DNA of 64,000 nucleotides, taken from contig JBAIAC010000004.1 of the NCBI GenBank assembly GCA_037349315.1, positions 25,051,001 through 25,115,000 of the forward strand, in the 5' to 3' direction. This DNA is from Chelydra serpentina (lineage: Eukaryota; Chordata; Testudines; Chelydridae). Each line of letters begins with the position of its first letter. Positions within the stretch are counted from its first letter, which is position 1. Made by a program: the position numbers and the translations under genes. The notes under the pieces were generated by a model. It was not told where the DNA came from. It searched no databases and worked only from the letters and a program-made list of their open reading frames with translations. Of this stretch, positions 11,682 to 21,860 are shown one piece after another.

Positions 11682-13056
11682 TAGAATCAACTTTAACTAC
11701 ACAGACACACAGAGGTACCTTAAGACATCATCCCACGTAGAGACAAAATAATGTCTCAAAGAAAAACCAGGGATGTCCTTGAAAATGAAAAATAACTGAG
11801 TGCATGGGAACAGTCAGACCAAGAGCAGCTTATGCCATGGGTTTACCTCCCAGTAAAACAATGAAACTATCTGTGTGATTTTCTCCATACATTATGATTA
11901 AGTCCCTGTCTTATTTCCCCCCTATTTCCTACATTCAAACAGGATTTTAAGCATATTTGCTTATTGTTACTTGAACAACATAAAAATGAGGGTAGATTCT
12001 ACCTGTTTGGGCCAATTCATTTCATCCAATTTGACTCCGAAATACCCATTGATAACAGCGATTAAAAAACTGATGGCATGACCTAGTCCCTTGTTTTTGA
12101 GGACCACAAGAGGCAAGGAAAGGGGGAGATAGAAAGTGCTGCTTCCTGACTAGCATAAGCCATAACTCTTTTCAAAACAAGGACATTATTCACTTAGATA
12201 GTCACCACACAATTGTAACTCATGACATCACCTTCATTTAGATGGGCAGCATATGCTACTGAGGAACTCAGGGTTTCAGGGAGAAATGTAGCACATGCCA
12301 GCTGCATAGAACTGGCTTCCTCTTCAGAATTGAACCTATACAGTATCCAAACGCATCACACAAGGACAAACGCTCCCAGTTCTGGAGTGGAGCTTAGCAT
12401 TCAACTGACCTTGATTCAAGGTCACTGAGGAGATCTTACCAGGAAAGGCTCTTCTTCAGTTCGTTCAGCAGTTGAGTAATTCCATGGACTATCGGAACAT
12501 TTTGTGAATTCAGCCTAATGTGCTGAGAACCTGGTGGAGACTGATTCTAACCAATAAAGAAGAAAAACACAATATTATCCAAAGACTCAATCCTTCTCCC
12601 CTGCTCCTCGCCATAACTAGCAACACCGACTACTAGAGGGCATTAGAATTTTACATGCAAGGAGCTCCCTGTTCATATTATACCTTGAGAAGTTCAAGGT
12701 GATTTTTTAAAACTACCTTAGTTTATAGATAATATAAAACTCAGCACTGCACTACAGTAATTCATAATAAAGACACTCCATTATTTAGCAAAAGGGAAAT
12801 TTTCTGTGTGCAGCGTCAGCTGAAAGAGTTTTGCCCGGACGTGTGCAGTTTTTATTAACAGACACAGTAAACATAATAAATCCTTATAAACATTCAAATT
12901 CATACGCTCTCTCAGCCATTGCAGTCCATTTATTGTTACTCTTTTATTTGGAAAAAAAATAAAGACCTCCCACAGCAATGCTAGAGAGACCTCAGATTTA
13001 GGGGACATTCACTCCCTGGGTTGATGGAGCATAGAAGTATCAGGCCTGGAATCTTG
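11682..13056. other. Unassigned intergenic sequence
   Basis: No recognisable gene or repeat boundary. Open frames at 12222-12428 and 12781-13008 are short, carry no motif and show no coding context. Confidence 0.45.
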
Positions 13057-13212
13057 GGGAATGTCTACACAGCAACTAGACACCTGTGGCTGGCCTGTGC
13101 CAGCCAATTTTGGGCTTGCAGGGCTCAGGTGGCAGGGCTGTTTCATTGCTGTGTAGATGTCTGGGTTCAGGCTGCGAGATGGGAGGGTCCCAGAGCTCAG
13201 GCTAAATGTGAT
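13057..13212. mobile_element. Partial GTCTACAC-type MITE
   Basis: Starts GGGAATGTCTACACAGCAAC and carries TGGCCTGTGCCAGC, shared with the element at 10812. The complementary right end is missing and the sequence runs into the LINE relic that begins near 13215. It is probably a truncated copy. Confidence 0.55.
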
Positions 13213-13279
13213 GATAAGAAGAAACTGCTCTAAAGTGACATTGGGAACAATTGGGGTTCAGAGAAGAACACATATGATG

Positions 13280-13420
13280 CTGTATAGGGCATTAATAAGA
13301 GCAGTTATAGCTTAGGATGCCAAACCTTTAATTCAGCTTCTAAATCAACACTAAAAAAATTAGAGTCGATCCAAGCCCAAGCTCTGAGAATCACATGCAA
13401 TGCGATATTACAACTCTGTT
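13280..13420 (+). pseudogene. Reverse transcriptase C-terminal fragment of the outer LINE
   Basis: Reading across one frame change gives MLYRALIRAVI and then SASKSTLKKLESIQAQAL, followed by RITCNA. This matches the 'LYRALIRS..DYG...SASK..L.KL..IQ..ALR' block found after the polymerase core of many non-LTR elements. A stop interrupts the first part, and the DYG segment is frame-shifted. This block continues, after the inserted elements, with the RNase H segment at 16836. Confidence 0.65.
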
Positions 13421-14076
13421 GTGTGTGCTGCTGGTAGCAACCTGAGAAATGCCTATAAACCTAAGGATGAAATTGTTAGAGTTAAGCTTTTGGGCTAAAG
13501 TTAATGGAAATAGTGAATGTACGAGTACTAAATGAATATACAAAGACTGTTGGCAATTCAGTAGACAAGAAGTAACTGGATGCTACAAATTTCCACATGT
13601 TCAGAGGGTCAAAAGGTGGGTGAAAGATGTGGGTAGAAAGGAAAGTCTGGAAGAAATTAAAATCTTTGGTCGTGGAAAATCAAACTATAGCTGGACAGTT
13701 GTCTCTCCAGTTATAGATTTGGAGTTATATGATAAAAGCAGGACCATCAAATGTAATGACTAAGAGTTATGACCGCTGCAAAAATCCTACCTCAGCGCCT
13801 CATTGTGGCGCAGCTGTGACCCTGGCCGTTTGACAGCTATGGTAGCCGGGTGTATGCCATGGCAGGTCTAACCATGCTACAAAGGTGTCAGACTACTCAA
13901 TCCAGTGAGGGAGATTACCCTCTCTCAGAAGAGAGAGTGTTTTTTCCTTCTCCTTAGAGGTTGAAGGCTAGCTCAGTTTGAGGAGGTACGCATGCCTGCC
14001 CACCCAGCCAGTGGGATGGCTCGAAGTCAACGGCTAAAACAACACGAGTAAATGGGCCTCAGCTCTGTGCGCATCA

Positions 14077-14275
14077 TTGAACAGTTCTACCGTGGCAAAG
14101 TGGAAATCGAGCGACGAGAGGCTGCTAAAAATGTCAGGTGCCAGGCCGCCATGGAAAAGGACAACCCTTGCTGTGTGCACTTACAACTGTAGGTTGCTGG
14201 CAAGGGAGGAAACGTTAAACCATCTGATGGAGGAGAAGAAGAGAAGATGCGACATCCTTGGTGTCTGCGAAAGAA
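14077..14275 (+). pseudogene. RTE-like ORF, N-terminal endonuclease start
   Basis: The frame contains TLAVCTYNCRLLAREETLN followed by a CDILGVCE segment. The N of YNCR and the E of GVCE occupy the places of the first two catalytic residues of the apurinic-like endonuclease in RTE elements ('T.N.R.L......L.......DI.G..E'). The frame is then lost at the CR1 junction (about 14268-14276). The polymerase that should follow is missing from the window. Confidence 0.6.
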
Positions 14276-16109
14276 AAAACAGAAAGCATACAAGGAGTGG
14301 AAGATGGGAGGGATCAGCAAAGAAACCTACCTTATCGAGGTCAGAGCATGTAGGGATAGAGTGAGACAGGCTAAAAGGCATGTAGAATTGGACCTTGCAA
14401 AGGGAATTAAAACCAATAGTAAAAGGTTTTATAGCCATATAAATAGGAAGAAAACAAAGAAAGAAGAAGTGGGACCGCTAAACACTGAGGATGGAGTGGA
14501 GGTTAAGGATAATCTAGGCATGGCCCAATATCTAAACAAATACTTTGCCTCAGTCTTTAATGAGGCTAATGAGGAGCTTAGGAATAGTGGCAGCATGACA
14601 AATGGGAATAAGGATGTGGGGGTAGATATTACCACATCCGAGGTAGAAGCCAAACTTGAACAGCTTAATGAGAGTAAATCAGGCGGCCCAGATAATCTTC
14701 ATCCAAGAATATTAAAGGAGCTGGCACATGAAATTGCAAGCCCATTAGCAAAAATTTTTAATGAATCTCTAAACTCAGGGGTTGTACCATTTGACTGGAG
14801 AATAGCTAATATAGTTCCTATTTTTAAGAAAGGGAAAAAAAGTGACCCGGGTAACTACAGGCATGTTAGTTTGACATCTGTAGTATGCAAGGTCTTGGAA
14901 AAATTTTTGAAGGAGAAAGTAGTTAAGGACCTTGAGGTCAATGGCAATTGGGACAAATTACAACATGGTTTTACAAAAGGTAGATCATGCCAAACCAATT
15001 TGATCTCCTTCTTTGAGAAAGTAACAGATTTTTTAGATAAAGGAAACGCAGGGGATCTAATCTACCTCGATTTCAGTAAGGCATTTGATACAGTACCACA
15101 TGAGGAATTATTGGTTAAATTGGAAAAGATGGGGATCAATATGAAAATTGAGAGGTGGATAAGTAACTGGTTAAAGGGGAGACTACAGCGGGTCATACTG
15201 AAAGGTGAACTGTCAGGTTGGCGGGAGGTTACTAGTGGAGTTCCTCAAGGTTCAGTTTTGGGACCAATTTTATTTAATCTTTTTATTACTGACCTCGGCA
15301 CCAAAAGTGGGAGTGTGCTAATAAAGTTTGCAGATGACACAAAGTTGGGAGGTATTGCCAATTCAGAAAAGGATCAGGATATCCTACAGGAAGATCTGGA
15401 TGACCTTGTAAACTGGAGTAATAGTAATAGGATGAAATTTAATAGTGAGAAGTGTAAGGTTATGCATTTAGGGATTAATAACAAGAATTTTAGTTATAAG
15501 CTGGGGATGCATCAGTTGGAAGTAATGGAAGAGGAGAAGGACCTCGGAGTCCTGGTTGATCACAGGATGACTATGAGTCGCCAATGTGATGTGGCCGTGA
15601 AAAAAGCTAATGCGGTCTTGGGATGCATTAGGCGAGGTATTTCTAGTAGAGATAAGGAGGCATTGGTGAGACCTCATTTGGAATACTGTGTGCAGTTCTG
15701 GTCTCCCATGTTTAAGAAGGATGAATTCAAACTGGAGCAGGTACAAAGAAGGGCCACTAGGATGATCCGAGGAATGGAAAACCTGTCATATGAAAGGAGA
15801 CTCAAGGAGCTTGGTTTGTTTACCTTAACCAAAAGAAGGCTGAGGGGAGATATGATTGCTCTCTTTAAATATATCAGAGGGATAAATACCAGGGAGGGAG
15901 AGGAATTATTTCAGCTCAGTACCAATGTGGACACAAGAACAAATGGATATAAACTGGCCATCAGGAAGTTTAGACTTGAAATTAGACGAAGATTTCTAAC
16001 CATCAGAGGAGTGAAGTTCTGGAACAGCCTTCCAAGGGAAGCAGTGGGGGCAAAAGACCTATCTGGCTTCAAGATTAAGCTAGATACATTTATGGAGGGG
16101 ATGGTTTGA
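14247..16109 (+). pseudogene. CR1 ORF2 fragment: reverse transcriptase, chimeric N-terminus
   Basis: An uninterrupted 620-codon frame starts at an ATG. The first ten or so codons come from the RTE-like host sequence in another frame and are not CR1. From about residue 10 the protein matches the CR1 linker. The polymerase follows, with [20 protein letters not shown] and FADDTKL (catalytic DD near residue 362), and then the C-terminal [19 protein letters not shown] and LKELGLFTL blocks. About seven codons are missing before [10 protein letters not shown] compared with the copy at 42112, an in-frame deletion. With no endonuclease it cannot be a working ORF2, though the reading frame is well preserved. 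Confidence 0.88.
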
Positions 16110-16551
16110 TGGGATAACATGATCTTAGTCAGTGGTAAAATTGCCATCAGTGGTAAATAGGACCAATGGTCAATGATGGGATGTGAGAAGTTACTACAGA
16201 GAACTTTTTCCTGGGTGTCTGGCTGGTGAGTCTTGCCCACATGCTCGGGGTTCAGCTGATCGCCATATTTGGGGTCGGGAAGAAATTTTCCTCCAGGGGA
16301 GATTGGCAGAGGCCCTGGAGGTTTTTTGCCTTCCTCTGCAGCATGGGGCACAGGTCACTTACCGGAGGATCTCTGCATCTTGAAGTCTTTAAACCATGAT
16401 TTGAGGACTTCAATAGCTGAGACATAGGTGAGAGGATTATTCCAGGAGTGGGTGGGTGAGATTCTGTGGCCTGCATTGTGCAGGAGGTCAGACTAGATGA
16501 TCATAATGGTCCCTTCTGACCTTAAAGTCTATGAGTCTATGAGAAACCCGA
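14276..16551 (+). mobile_element. CR1 element of a second subfamily, 5'-truncated
   Basis: It begins inside the endonuclease-polymerase linker of ORF2 (AYKEWKMGG...), continues through the polymerase and C-terminal domain, then a 3' untranslated region (16110-16500) ending in TCTATGAGTCTATGAG. It is a distinct subfamily from the copies at 888 and 40640, as shown by a different 3' untranslated region and polymerase sequence. The 8-mer CGAAAGAA flanks it at 14268-14275 and 16552-16559 and could be a short target duplication. Eight bases (AAACCCGA) between the tail and the right 8-mer are unexplained, so the right border is uncertain by about 10 bp. Confidence 0.9.
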
Positions 16552-16562
16552 CGAAAGAAGGA

Positions 16563-16812
16563 TATTGTCATGGAAAACAGACATAACAAGATGCGATGGG
16601 CGGGCCACACAGCACGGTTCATGGACAACAGGTGGACCGCAATCATTGCTGAGTGGTACCCGCAAGAACAGAAAAGACCACTCGGTCGGCCTCCAAGAAG
16701 ATGGGAAGCATTGTTAAACATTTCAGACGAATGTGGAGAAGAAAGGCAACAGCACGAACAGAATGGCGGACGTGTTGTGATCAGCGCAGTCTTAACGACA
16801 GCTGAAGACTGA
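16563..16812 (+). pseudogene. RTE-like ORF, C-terminal end
   Basis: The open frame carries KMRWAGHTARFMDNRW followed by EWYP and KRPLGRPPRRW. This is the 'RW.GH.AR..D.RW......W.P...KRP.GRPP.RW' signature at the C-terminus of RTE-clade polyproteins. It stops at TGA (16810-16812), just before the GATTGATCCAGGTG end. It is not in frame with the N-terminal piece at 14077, which fits decay plus loss of the polymerase. Confidence 0.7.
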
Positions 16813-16835
16813 TTGATCCAGGTGAAGAGTTATGA

Positions 16836-17050
16836 GTTTATACATGGGAAATGGGGTCAGCATTGCCAAATCCATACTGATATCTCTAGAGATGACAACA
16901 CAAATAGAGTGGGAACAGCCTTTTGTATCCCTGAATTTGGAATTAAGAGAGCTATGGGACTATTAAATTTTGTGGCCATTCTGACGGCCGAATTGATGGG
17001 CATACTGTTGGCACTGACTTCAATAAGGGCTGTATGCTATCCTATCTGAA
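16836..17050 (+). pseudogene. RNase H domain fragment of the outer LINE
   Basis: The frame reads IHTDISRDDNTNRVGTAF and, further on, TAELMGILLAL. These match the first catalytic block of a retroelement RNase H ('YTDGSKD....GRVGAAF', here with the G changed to I) and the block around the catalytic Glu (TAELMAI..AL). It ends at a stop near 17049. Together with the downstream C-terminal segment it identifies the element as an RNase H-bearing LINE. Confidence 0.62.
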
Positions 17051-17424
17051 TCTTTATTGGGTATAATGGAGATTAGAAAGAGCGCCTCAAAAAGCAGGAA
17101 TGACTTAGTCAAAAAAAAATAGTGTTCTCAATTACAGAGATAGTAAAATTAGGTAATAGTAATACTATGGTTTATGGCTCATATTGTGATACTGGGCAAT
17201 GAAATGGCAGATCAACCAGTGAAAAATGCCTTGAAAATGAAGGGTTGATCTGAAGATCCCTCCAAGAAAAGAGGACTTCAAAAGTTTAGTGAAGAGATAA
17301 CTAAAGTAGGAATGGCAAGAACTATGTACCAAAGAGAAAAAAGGCCAAAGATTCTATGAAATATGTCCTAAACTTGAGGATAATGGTGTACTTAATAGCT
17401 ATGATGGAAGAAGTGAAGTAACTG

Positions 17425-17580
17425 TATTTAACGTGGTAACAGGTCACTGTGATCTGAATAGTAATTCATATTTACTAAACAAGCACACAGATGGGTTGCA
17501 CGACACATGCAAAGTCCAAGAAACAGCTGAGCATCTGCTCTGGCAAAGCAGGGAGAATTACACCGAAAGATTTTTTATGA
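17425..17580 (+). pseudogene. C-terminal Cys/His region of the outer LINE
   Basis: One frame gives VVTGHCDLNSNSYLLNKH followed by C and ETAEHLLWQ. This agrees with the 'TGH..L..YL.......C..C...ET..H.L..C' motif after the RNase H of I-group and related LINEs. Some cysteines are lost. It supports assigning 16836-17810 to the same element as the polymerase fragment at 13280. Confidence 0.55.
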
Positions 17581-17782
17581 GAAACCGAGATGCCTCAGGG
17601 TGAAAAATATAGTCTGAAAGGATTGATGAGAGTAGTGGGAAAGTGGAGTAGCAGTAAACAAGCATTACTTCGCTTTTTAGGACACAAGACTGGGTGAGAG
17701 GAGATGATTTTTGCTTATAAGAAAACTGCGGTAGGTGGCAGTCATAGCCTCACATGCTGAGGCTGCTGCACCATAATATGAC

Positions 17783-17805
17783 AAGCAAAGCAAAGCAAAG
17801 CAAAG
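17783..17805 (+). repeat. (CAAAG)n short tandem repeat
   Basis: About four copies of CAAAG are followed by an A run. The position, right after the LINE C-terminal region, suggests it is that element's 3' tail. Confidence 0.75.
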
Positions 17806-17810
17806 AAAAA

Positions 17811-18683
17811 GGCTGCAATGAGAAGGCCTGCAGTCACTCTCTGGGCATTTGAGAGGGAAAGGAGAAAACCCAGGTGGAGCAGAAGCCTAAGAGAAGTGGA
17901 ATAGGAAAAGGCTTAGGGAAATGGCAGTAAGGTTTGGGATGGAGCAAACCTTGCCCACTGATTAACAGGTCCCTGAGCTGGAACTTGAAGAAGTGGCTGG
18001 GCCCAGTTCCCCTACCAGCCACGGGGGAAGTGGCATAGCTTTGACATAGAGGGAACAATACCCAAACAGGCAGGCTGATGAGTCTTTGATACCCTGGAAG
18101 GGGAAAACACATAGTGACCTGGCCAGAGGTCAGGGACTACAAAAAGGGACTGTCCCGATTTACAGAGACAAAGCAGTGCAACTCTTGGAGTGTGAGAAGG
18201 GTTGTAATGTGAGCGAGAGGCTAGAAGGGCACATCAGATGAGTAGAGCTAATTCCCAGATGAAACACAAGGCAGGTGGGCTGGCCAGGAAGCCCGGCTTC
18301 CTGATTTCCTGCCAGGTCAGGCTCTCTGCTGCTCCTTGGCCAGCTGTCCTCTGTGGTTGCTCAGCTCCTCGGTTCTCTGGCTTCCTGAAGAGTTGGCAAC
18401 ACAGGAGGCAGCTGCTCGGGGAGTCGCAGCTGGGAGCAAGACAAAAAAAAAATCAATTATGCTTCTAGCAAAAGGAATTTTTTTCAGAATTTTTCCTCCT
18501 GCAAAAGATTTCTTTGGGCTTTTGGTCCTGATTCAGGATGGGGTTTTTTTCAAAATAATTAAAATTTCCTGTGGGAGGAAAAGTCCATTTTCTGCCACCC
18601 CCGTCAACTCCCGTTTTCCTGACGATCCCTGGACGTCAGCAGGTCTCACTTAGTAGCACTCTTCTTAAGGCCATACTGGAGTA
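17811..18683. other. Unassigned stretch
   Basis: No gene found. 18470-18600 is rich in TTTTTTC/GAAAA-type words like the self-complementary repeat at 46228. 17830-18240 is more GC-rich and may be part of an LTR-like repeat, but I see no boundaries. Confidence 0.4.
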
Positions 18684-18815
18684 GTATGGTCCAGCTGGTA
18701 GGACTCAGAGCCAGGAGCCCTGGGTTCTGTCTCTAGCTCTCCCGTTTACCTTCAGTGTGACCTTGGACAAATTGCTTCAGCTCTGTTTCCCTGGCTATAA
18801 AATAGGAATAACTAG
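18684..18815 (+). repeat. MIR-type CORE-SINE fragment
   Basis: Contains AGCCAGGAGCCCTGGGTTCT, then GTGTGACCTTGGACAAATTG and CTATAAAATAGGAATAA. These are the successive conserved words of MIR (tRNA-derived B-box region, core, 3' part). It is old and decayed. Confidence 0.78.
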
Positions 18816-18949
18816 AGGGTCGCACATGTCACAGTTTTAGTAGGACAAACTCATTGCATCCACCAGAGGCTCCTTGCAGTCTTCCCTTCCCTTCCACAAA
18901 CTCCCTGTATGCCACCCTCCCATCCTTCTCTACTTGCGAGACTCCCTGA

Positions 18950-19780
18950 ACCACCCCCACTCTCAGGCCAGGGTGTGTGCCTTCCATTCCCAGGTCCATC
19001 ACGCTCTCCCCACATGCCAGGGGTTCGGTGTGTCCCTTATCATCCCCTCCCCTCAGACCAGAGTCCCCCATTTTTCCCCATGTCAGGGACTGTATGTGAA
19101 CCCAGTAGCGTAGCCAGGGGGAGCGAAGGCGCTAGAAAAAGGCACCTCTCCCTCCCCCTGTACTCACCCTGCCACGCTTTAAAGGTCTGCTGCGGAGCCC
19201 CGGCCCTTTAAAGCGCCACCGCCGGAGCCGCTGGCAGGGCCCGCGTGCCCACTAGGCGACCCTAAGCGGTCGCCTGTGGGGGGTGGCGGGCAGCTGCCCG
19301 CTGCCTCCCCGCTCAGCAGCTGAGCTGCTGAGCGGAGAGACAAGGGACAGCTTGCCGTTGCTGCTCCTTGTCTCTCCGCTCAGCAGCTCAGCGGGGAGAA
19401 AAGGGGCGGCTTGCTGCGGCTGCCCGCTGCCTCCCCGCTGAACTGGGAGACAAGGGGCGGCTCGCCGTGGATGCCCCTTCTCTCCCCGCTGAGCTGCTGA
19501 ACGGGGAGACAAGGGGTGGCTTGCCGCGGCTGCCCCTTGTCTCCCCGCTGAGCTGCTGAGCAGGGAGACAAGAGGCGGCTTGCTGCGGCTGCCCCTTGTT
19601 TCCCCGCTGAGCTGCTGAGTCTCCCACTGCCCCCATGCCAAAGGTTCAGTGTGCCCCTCATTCCCACCATGCCAGTGGCTCTGTGCCCCCCTTTCCCTGA
19701 TACCAAGGGTCCCCCAATCTCCCACCATCAGTGAGTCTGCGTGCCCCCATGTCATAGGCTCTGTCTGCTCCCTCCTTCCC
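18950..19780. repeat. Degenerate C-rich minisatellite, interrupted
   Basis: Units built around CATGCCA(G)GGGTTC(A/G)GTGTGCCCC occur near 19013, 19078, 19634, 19669, 19727 and 19748, with spacings of roughly 20-65 bp. The array is interrupted from 19103 to about 19616 by the GC-rich element described next. Its long minus-strand open frames are translations of the repeat, not genes. Confidence 0.6.
19103..19616. mobile_element. GC-rich hAT-like element (left end only) with tandem array
   Basis: Starts CAGTAGCGTAGCCAGGGGGA, the same terminus as the elements at 32117 and 58251. The matching right end (CTACGCTACTG) is absent and no 8-bp duplication is found, so it is truncated or rearranged. Its right part is a tandem array of a roughly 59-bp unit containing GCTGAGCTGCTGA, with unit starts at 19488, 19547 and 19606 and more degenerate units to the left. 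Confidence 0.6.
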
Positions 19781-19789
19781 ATTATTATT

Positions 19790-21396
19790 TCTCTTCTTTC
19801 TGTCTAGACAAAGAATCATTCAAGGTATCAACATGAAACTCTATTGGGAGGATGAGAAGCAATGAGATAAGGATAATGTCATATTGGAAGGTGTTAATAG
19901 GCACCATCAGCCAGTTCTTTGATCTATAGACAGTTACAGAGGTTCCTGAATAGGTGGTTCTGTGAAACACATGCCACGGGCTCCATTTCCCCCCTCCTGC
20001 TTTTCCAATTTTCCACAACATCATTAAGGTTCTGGCTACTGATGGCTAGAGCATTCCTTGACATTTTGGGATGAATTGGATGTAGGGTTCAAACTTTGTT
20101 GTATTACATAAAGACAAGCAGACAAATGCCATCAATTTGAGCACAGAGCCTTGCCAGCTTGGCCAGTGATACTTGTCTTCCTTTGCCAATCACTTTGAGA
20201 TGTTTGGCTCGGAGCATTGTACGGGCTAGGTATTATAACTTCAAGTCCCCACTGGGACTTGTATTCATCATACCTGCAGTTGACATTGCTGTAGTCAGAA
20301 GTGGCCACAGCCTTCAGATAAGGTGTTAAAGTAAGATACACATTTTTTGCAATGGGAGTTTTCTAAAAAAGAGCAGGGCATAATGCCAGTGTTGTGAGCA
20401 ATACCCTTGACCTAAGTTATAAAAATTCTAAAGCCTAAAGCTGTCTAGAACTATTACTGTCACACCACTAGCCCAGAAACCCACAAAACTACCGCTCTGA
20501 AATTTATTACCTTGATAGGCACTTTGAGATACCTGTATTGTTGTATGGAAGTCGCTCTATGAAAGCTCCCATTTTATGTCAGAAGGTGCAGTGGCAGTAC
20601 GATTGGCTATGTCTCTTCTGTAACAATTGGACCTTTCTGAAGTAATGACACACTCCAAACATATAATACAATGCATATATCTGGGGGATGTTCAGCTAGT
20701 AAAAATAACTGTGGATAATTTCCCTCTAGTTTTCTAGATGCAAGCTCTCTACAGAATCCCTAGGGACTTGTCATGTTAGATTTGGATGTATCCACAAAAG
20801 GTTTGACTCTGTGCACTCCTCCCTCTCAAGCAAAATATGCTATTAATCTATAATTGTTTCCTAGAACTGTTCCAGCGGGGTTGGGTTGACAGCAATGTGC
20901 CCCAGCCCACAGAAATAGCTCTCAACTGATGGGCTTCTGGAAACCGGTCATTATTTTGGGGAGAAGGCTCTGGGTAGTTTTCAGTTTCTGTTTCTGAATT
21001 TGGTACTTGAGAAACTACAGAGAAATAGAAGAGAGATCTTTAGGTCTGTTCATAAGGTTATAAAACCCCCCAACTTAGTTGCACTATTCCCAAGTTTGGG
21101 GTTTTTTTAAAGAAAAAGCTAGGAACTATAACAATTTGTCCCTCATTCTTGTATTGATCTCCAGCAAAAGGAATAGACTGTTTAGCTACTATTTTGCTGT
21201 TCTATTTATTTGGTCAGATTATTCCAGGAGCAGTAGATTCTCAACACTGTGAATTCTGTATTCTTGGTTTAGCTGGAGAATTTATAACATGAAAAAAAAG
21301 GCAATGGCAGCATATGCGTCCCAATACTGTTCTTGAGGAATCATTCCTACAGGGCTATGCGGGGCCAATCTTATTCCCATTTAAGTTAGTGGTACT
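19790..21396. other. Unassigned intergenic sequence
   Basis: No gene or clear repeat boundary. A stretch at 20510-20580 (ACTTTGAGATACCTG, TCGCTCTATGAAAG) may be a MIR 3' remnant. Confidence 0.4.
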
Positions 21397-21399
21397 TAA

Positions 21400-21696
21400 G
21401 GGCTAGTCTACACTTACCCGCTGCGTTGGAGGCTTCAGATCGATCTTCTGGGTTTGATTTATCGCGTCTTGTCTAGACGTGATAAATCGAACCAGGAAGT
21501 GCTCCCCCGTCGACGCCGGTAATCCTGCTCTGCTAACGGAGCAGACGGAGTCGACGGGGGAGCCTGCGTGCCACCGTGTGGACCAGGGGTAAGTACTTTA
21601 AAGTTCGAAATAAGATACTTCGACTTCAGCTACGTTATTCACGTAGCTGAAGTCGCGTATCTTACTTCGAACTTGGGGGCTAGTGTAGACCAGCCC
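21400..21696 (+). mobile_element. PIF/Harbinger-like MITE, copy 1
   Basis: The 297-bp element has ends GGGCTAGTCTACACT and, reverse-complemented, GGGCTGGTCTACACT. TAA flanks it on both sides (21397-21399 and 21697-21699). Inside are two further inverted repeats: GATTTATCGCGTC / GACGTGATAAATC near the left, and GACTTCAGCTACGT / ACGTAGCTGAAGTC near the right. CpG density is much higher than in the flanks. It has no coding capacity, so a transposase in trans would be needed. The 3-bp TWA duplication is the PIF/Harbinger signature. Confidence 0.85.
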
Positions 21697-21727
21697 TAAG
21701 TGTACGCGTGTTTGCTATATTCAGTGT

Positions 21728-21860
21728 TCATGTAGCCAGGTCAGTCCCAGGACATTGGAGAGAAAAGATGGGTGAGGTAATACCTTTTATTGGACCAACT
21801 GCTGTTGGCGGCAAGCTTTCGAGCTACACAGAGCTCTTCTTCAGGTCTGGGGAACTTACT
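21728..21860 (+). repeat. Dispersed repeat with TTTTATTGGACCAAC motif, copy 1
   Basis: Contains GGTGAGGTAATACC, TTTTATTGGACCAAC, AAGCTTTCGAGC and TTCTTCAGGTCTGGGG in that order. Further copies lie at 34027, 54863, 62448 and (reverse) 47062. I do not know the family name. The open frame across it is chance. Confidence 0.7.

Larger units (their letters stand above)
13773..16824 (+). mobile_element. RTE-like non-LTR element with internal deletion, split by a CR1
   Basis: The 11-bp word AAGAGTTATGA occurs immediately before (13762-13772) and immediately after (16825-16835) this interval. That makes it a target-site duplication and fixes both ends exactly. Inside, 13773-14275 holds a 5' leader and the start of an endonuclease domain, and 16552-16824 holds the C-terminal end of the protein and a short 3' end (GATTGATCCAGGTG). 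The reverse transcriptase between them is absent. A CR1 occupies 14276-16551. Confidence 0.78.
13215..17810 (+). mobile_element. RNase H-bearing LINE relic (outermost of three nested elements)
   Basis: Two blocks belong together: 13215-13761 (end of reverse transcriptase) and 16836-17810 (RNase H and C-terminal region), separated by the RTE-like insertion at 13773-16824. The right block runs to a short CAAAG repeat at about 17783-17805, which may be its 3' tail. A polymerase followed by RNase H and a C-terminal Cys/His region matches the I group of non-LTR retrotransposons. I cannot name the clade. Many stops and frameshifts mark it as the oldest layer of the nest. Confidence 0.7.

Noticed and set aside
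19252..19782. 176-codon minus-strand open frame rich in Ser, Gly, Arg and Pro
   Set aside because: It is a translation of a 59-bp tandem repeat and the surrounding minisatellite. Other frames are open for the same reason.
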